Below, piece after piece: positions 6,049 through 6,538 of a DNA stretch of 6,538 nt. The DNA comes from JBAXGE01 sp044344145 (lineage in GTDB: Bacteria > Planctomycetota > Phycisphaerae > WQYP01). Made by a program: the position numbers and the translations under genes. Numbering within the stretch: position 1 is the stretch's first letter; each line of letters starts with the position of its first letter. The notes beneath the pieces are model-generated. The model searched no databases, had not been told where the DNA came from, and worked only from the letters and a program-made list of their open reading frames with translations. Location of the stretch: contig JBIJDM010000171.1 in the NCBI GenBank assembly GCA_044344145.1, positions 1-6,538 of the forward strand, written 5' to 3'.

Positions 6049-6538
6049 TTATCCCTGCGGAAGGTTCTCATCCACATTCAAACCAAAACTGCGAATTTTG
6101 CGATAAATCGTCGCGGTCGAAATCCCCAGTGCCCGCGCCGCGCGGGCCGGGGAGCCACCGGAAAGGTGGATGGCCCGTTCGATGGCCTGTTTTTCCAGAT
6201 CCAGCATGGGCGTAATCGTTTCCTTGGCTTCCAGAGACCCCGGGCCAACTGCCGGAGTTGTGGCCACCGGGGCAGGTTTGGGTCTTTCCGGTAGGGGGAC
6301 GGTATAGATTTCGGTTGCCGACATCGGGTCCTGGTCCAGATTGTGTGGCAGCATTTCGGCGGTGATGATGCTCCCCTCGTGCAGGACCACCGTGCGCTCC
6401 AGTGTGTGATACAGCTGGCGAACGTTGCCCGGCCAACGGCCTTCCTGCAGGCGTTGCAGGGCGGCATCACTAAGCTCGGTGAAGTCTTTGCGGTATTGTT
6501 TGGCGATGGTCAGCACAAAATGCCGGGCCAGTTGGACA
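6049..6538 (-). CDS. Sigma-54-dependent transcription activator (NtrC family), C-terminal part
   Basis: The frame is open to the right edge, so the N-terminal sensor domain and most of the AAA+ domain are missing; 162 residues are visible. The first 65 are the end of the AAA+ domain: the VQLARHFV helix, then WPGNVRQL (bases about 6412-6435) carrying the sensor II arginine, then LERTVVLHEGSIITAEMLP. A Pro/Ala/Thr-rich linker (visible residues about 66-110) leads to a Fis-type helix-turn-helix at about residues 115-153, SGGSPARAARALGISTATIY followed by RKIRSFGL. Proteins of this family bind upstream enhancers and use ATP to open promoters held by sigma-54 polymerase. GNVRQL in place of the usual GNVREL is a conservative change. 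An apparent GTG start near 6516 is internal to the AAA+ domain and not real. Its targets cannot be told from this window. Confidence 0.93.
   Translation of the reverse strand, partial: VQLARHFVLTIAKQYRKDFTELSDAALQRLQEGRWPGNVRQLYHTLERTVVLHEGSIITAEMLPHNLDQDPMSATEIYTVPLPERPKPAPVATTPAVGPGSLEAKETITPMLDLEKQAIERAIHLSGGSPARAARALGISTATIYRKIRSFGLNVDENLPQG

Overview
The window looks like chromosomal DNA from a member of the Verrucomicrobiota, most likely a Pedosphaera/Limisphaera-like lineage, or failing that from the wider PVC group. Three things point there. A short sigma-24-type factor carries a conserved tail after region 4 and sits directly before a Ser/Thr kinase. That kinase has an N-terminal two-CxxC zinc ribbon and a polytopic C-terminus. 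A secreted protein has a helical domain plus jelly-roll layout that I associate with Planctomycetes and Verrucomicrobia. The assignment rests on remembered family patterns, not on a search. The DNA is GC-rich throughout and nearly filled with genes.

Left half, plus strand. Bases 1-246 are the 3' end of an ECF-like sigma factor. A 60-base gap follows, holding a near-perfect inverted repeat (TAyTTGCTT-N13-AAGCAArTA) and a ribosome binding site. Next comes a 641-residue membrane Ser/Thr kinase (307-2232), then, after 124 bases, a 408-residue exported or membrane-anchored protein of unknown function (2357-3583). The sigma factor and kinase probably form one regulatory unit. Whether the exported protein belongs to it is open.

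Right half, minus strand, read from right to left. The C-terminal 162 residues of a sigma-54-dependent activator enter from the right edge (6049-6538). A 142-base gap follows. Then comes a 596-residue secreted protein with coiled-coil, helical-repeat and jelly-roll regions (4116-5906), a terminator-like hairpin (4053-4086), and a 106-residue winged-helix regulator (3652-3972). This regulator converges on the plus-strand cluster across a 68-base gap.

Three of the six genes are transcription regulators of different types (ECF-like sigma, sigma-54 activator, winged helix), and a fourth is a signalling kinase. The most attractive idea is a kinase-controlled sigma factor with an exported accessory protein. 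I see no CRISPR array, RNA gene, insertion sequence, phage gene or other mobile element, and no gap longer than 143 bases.
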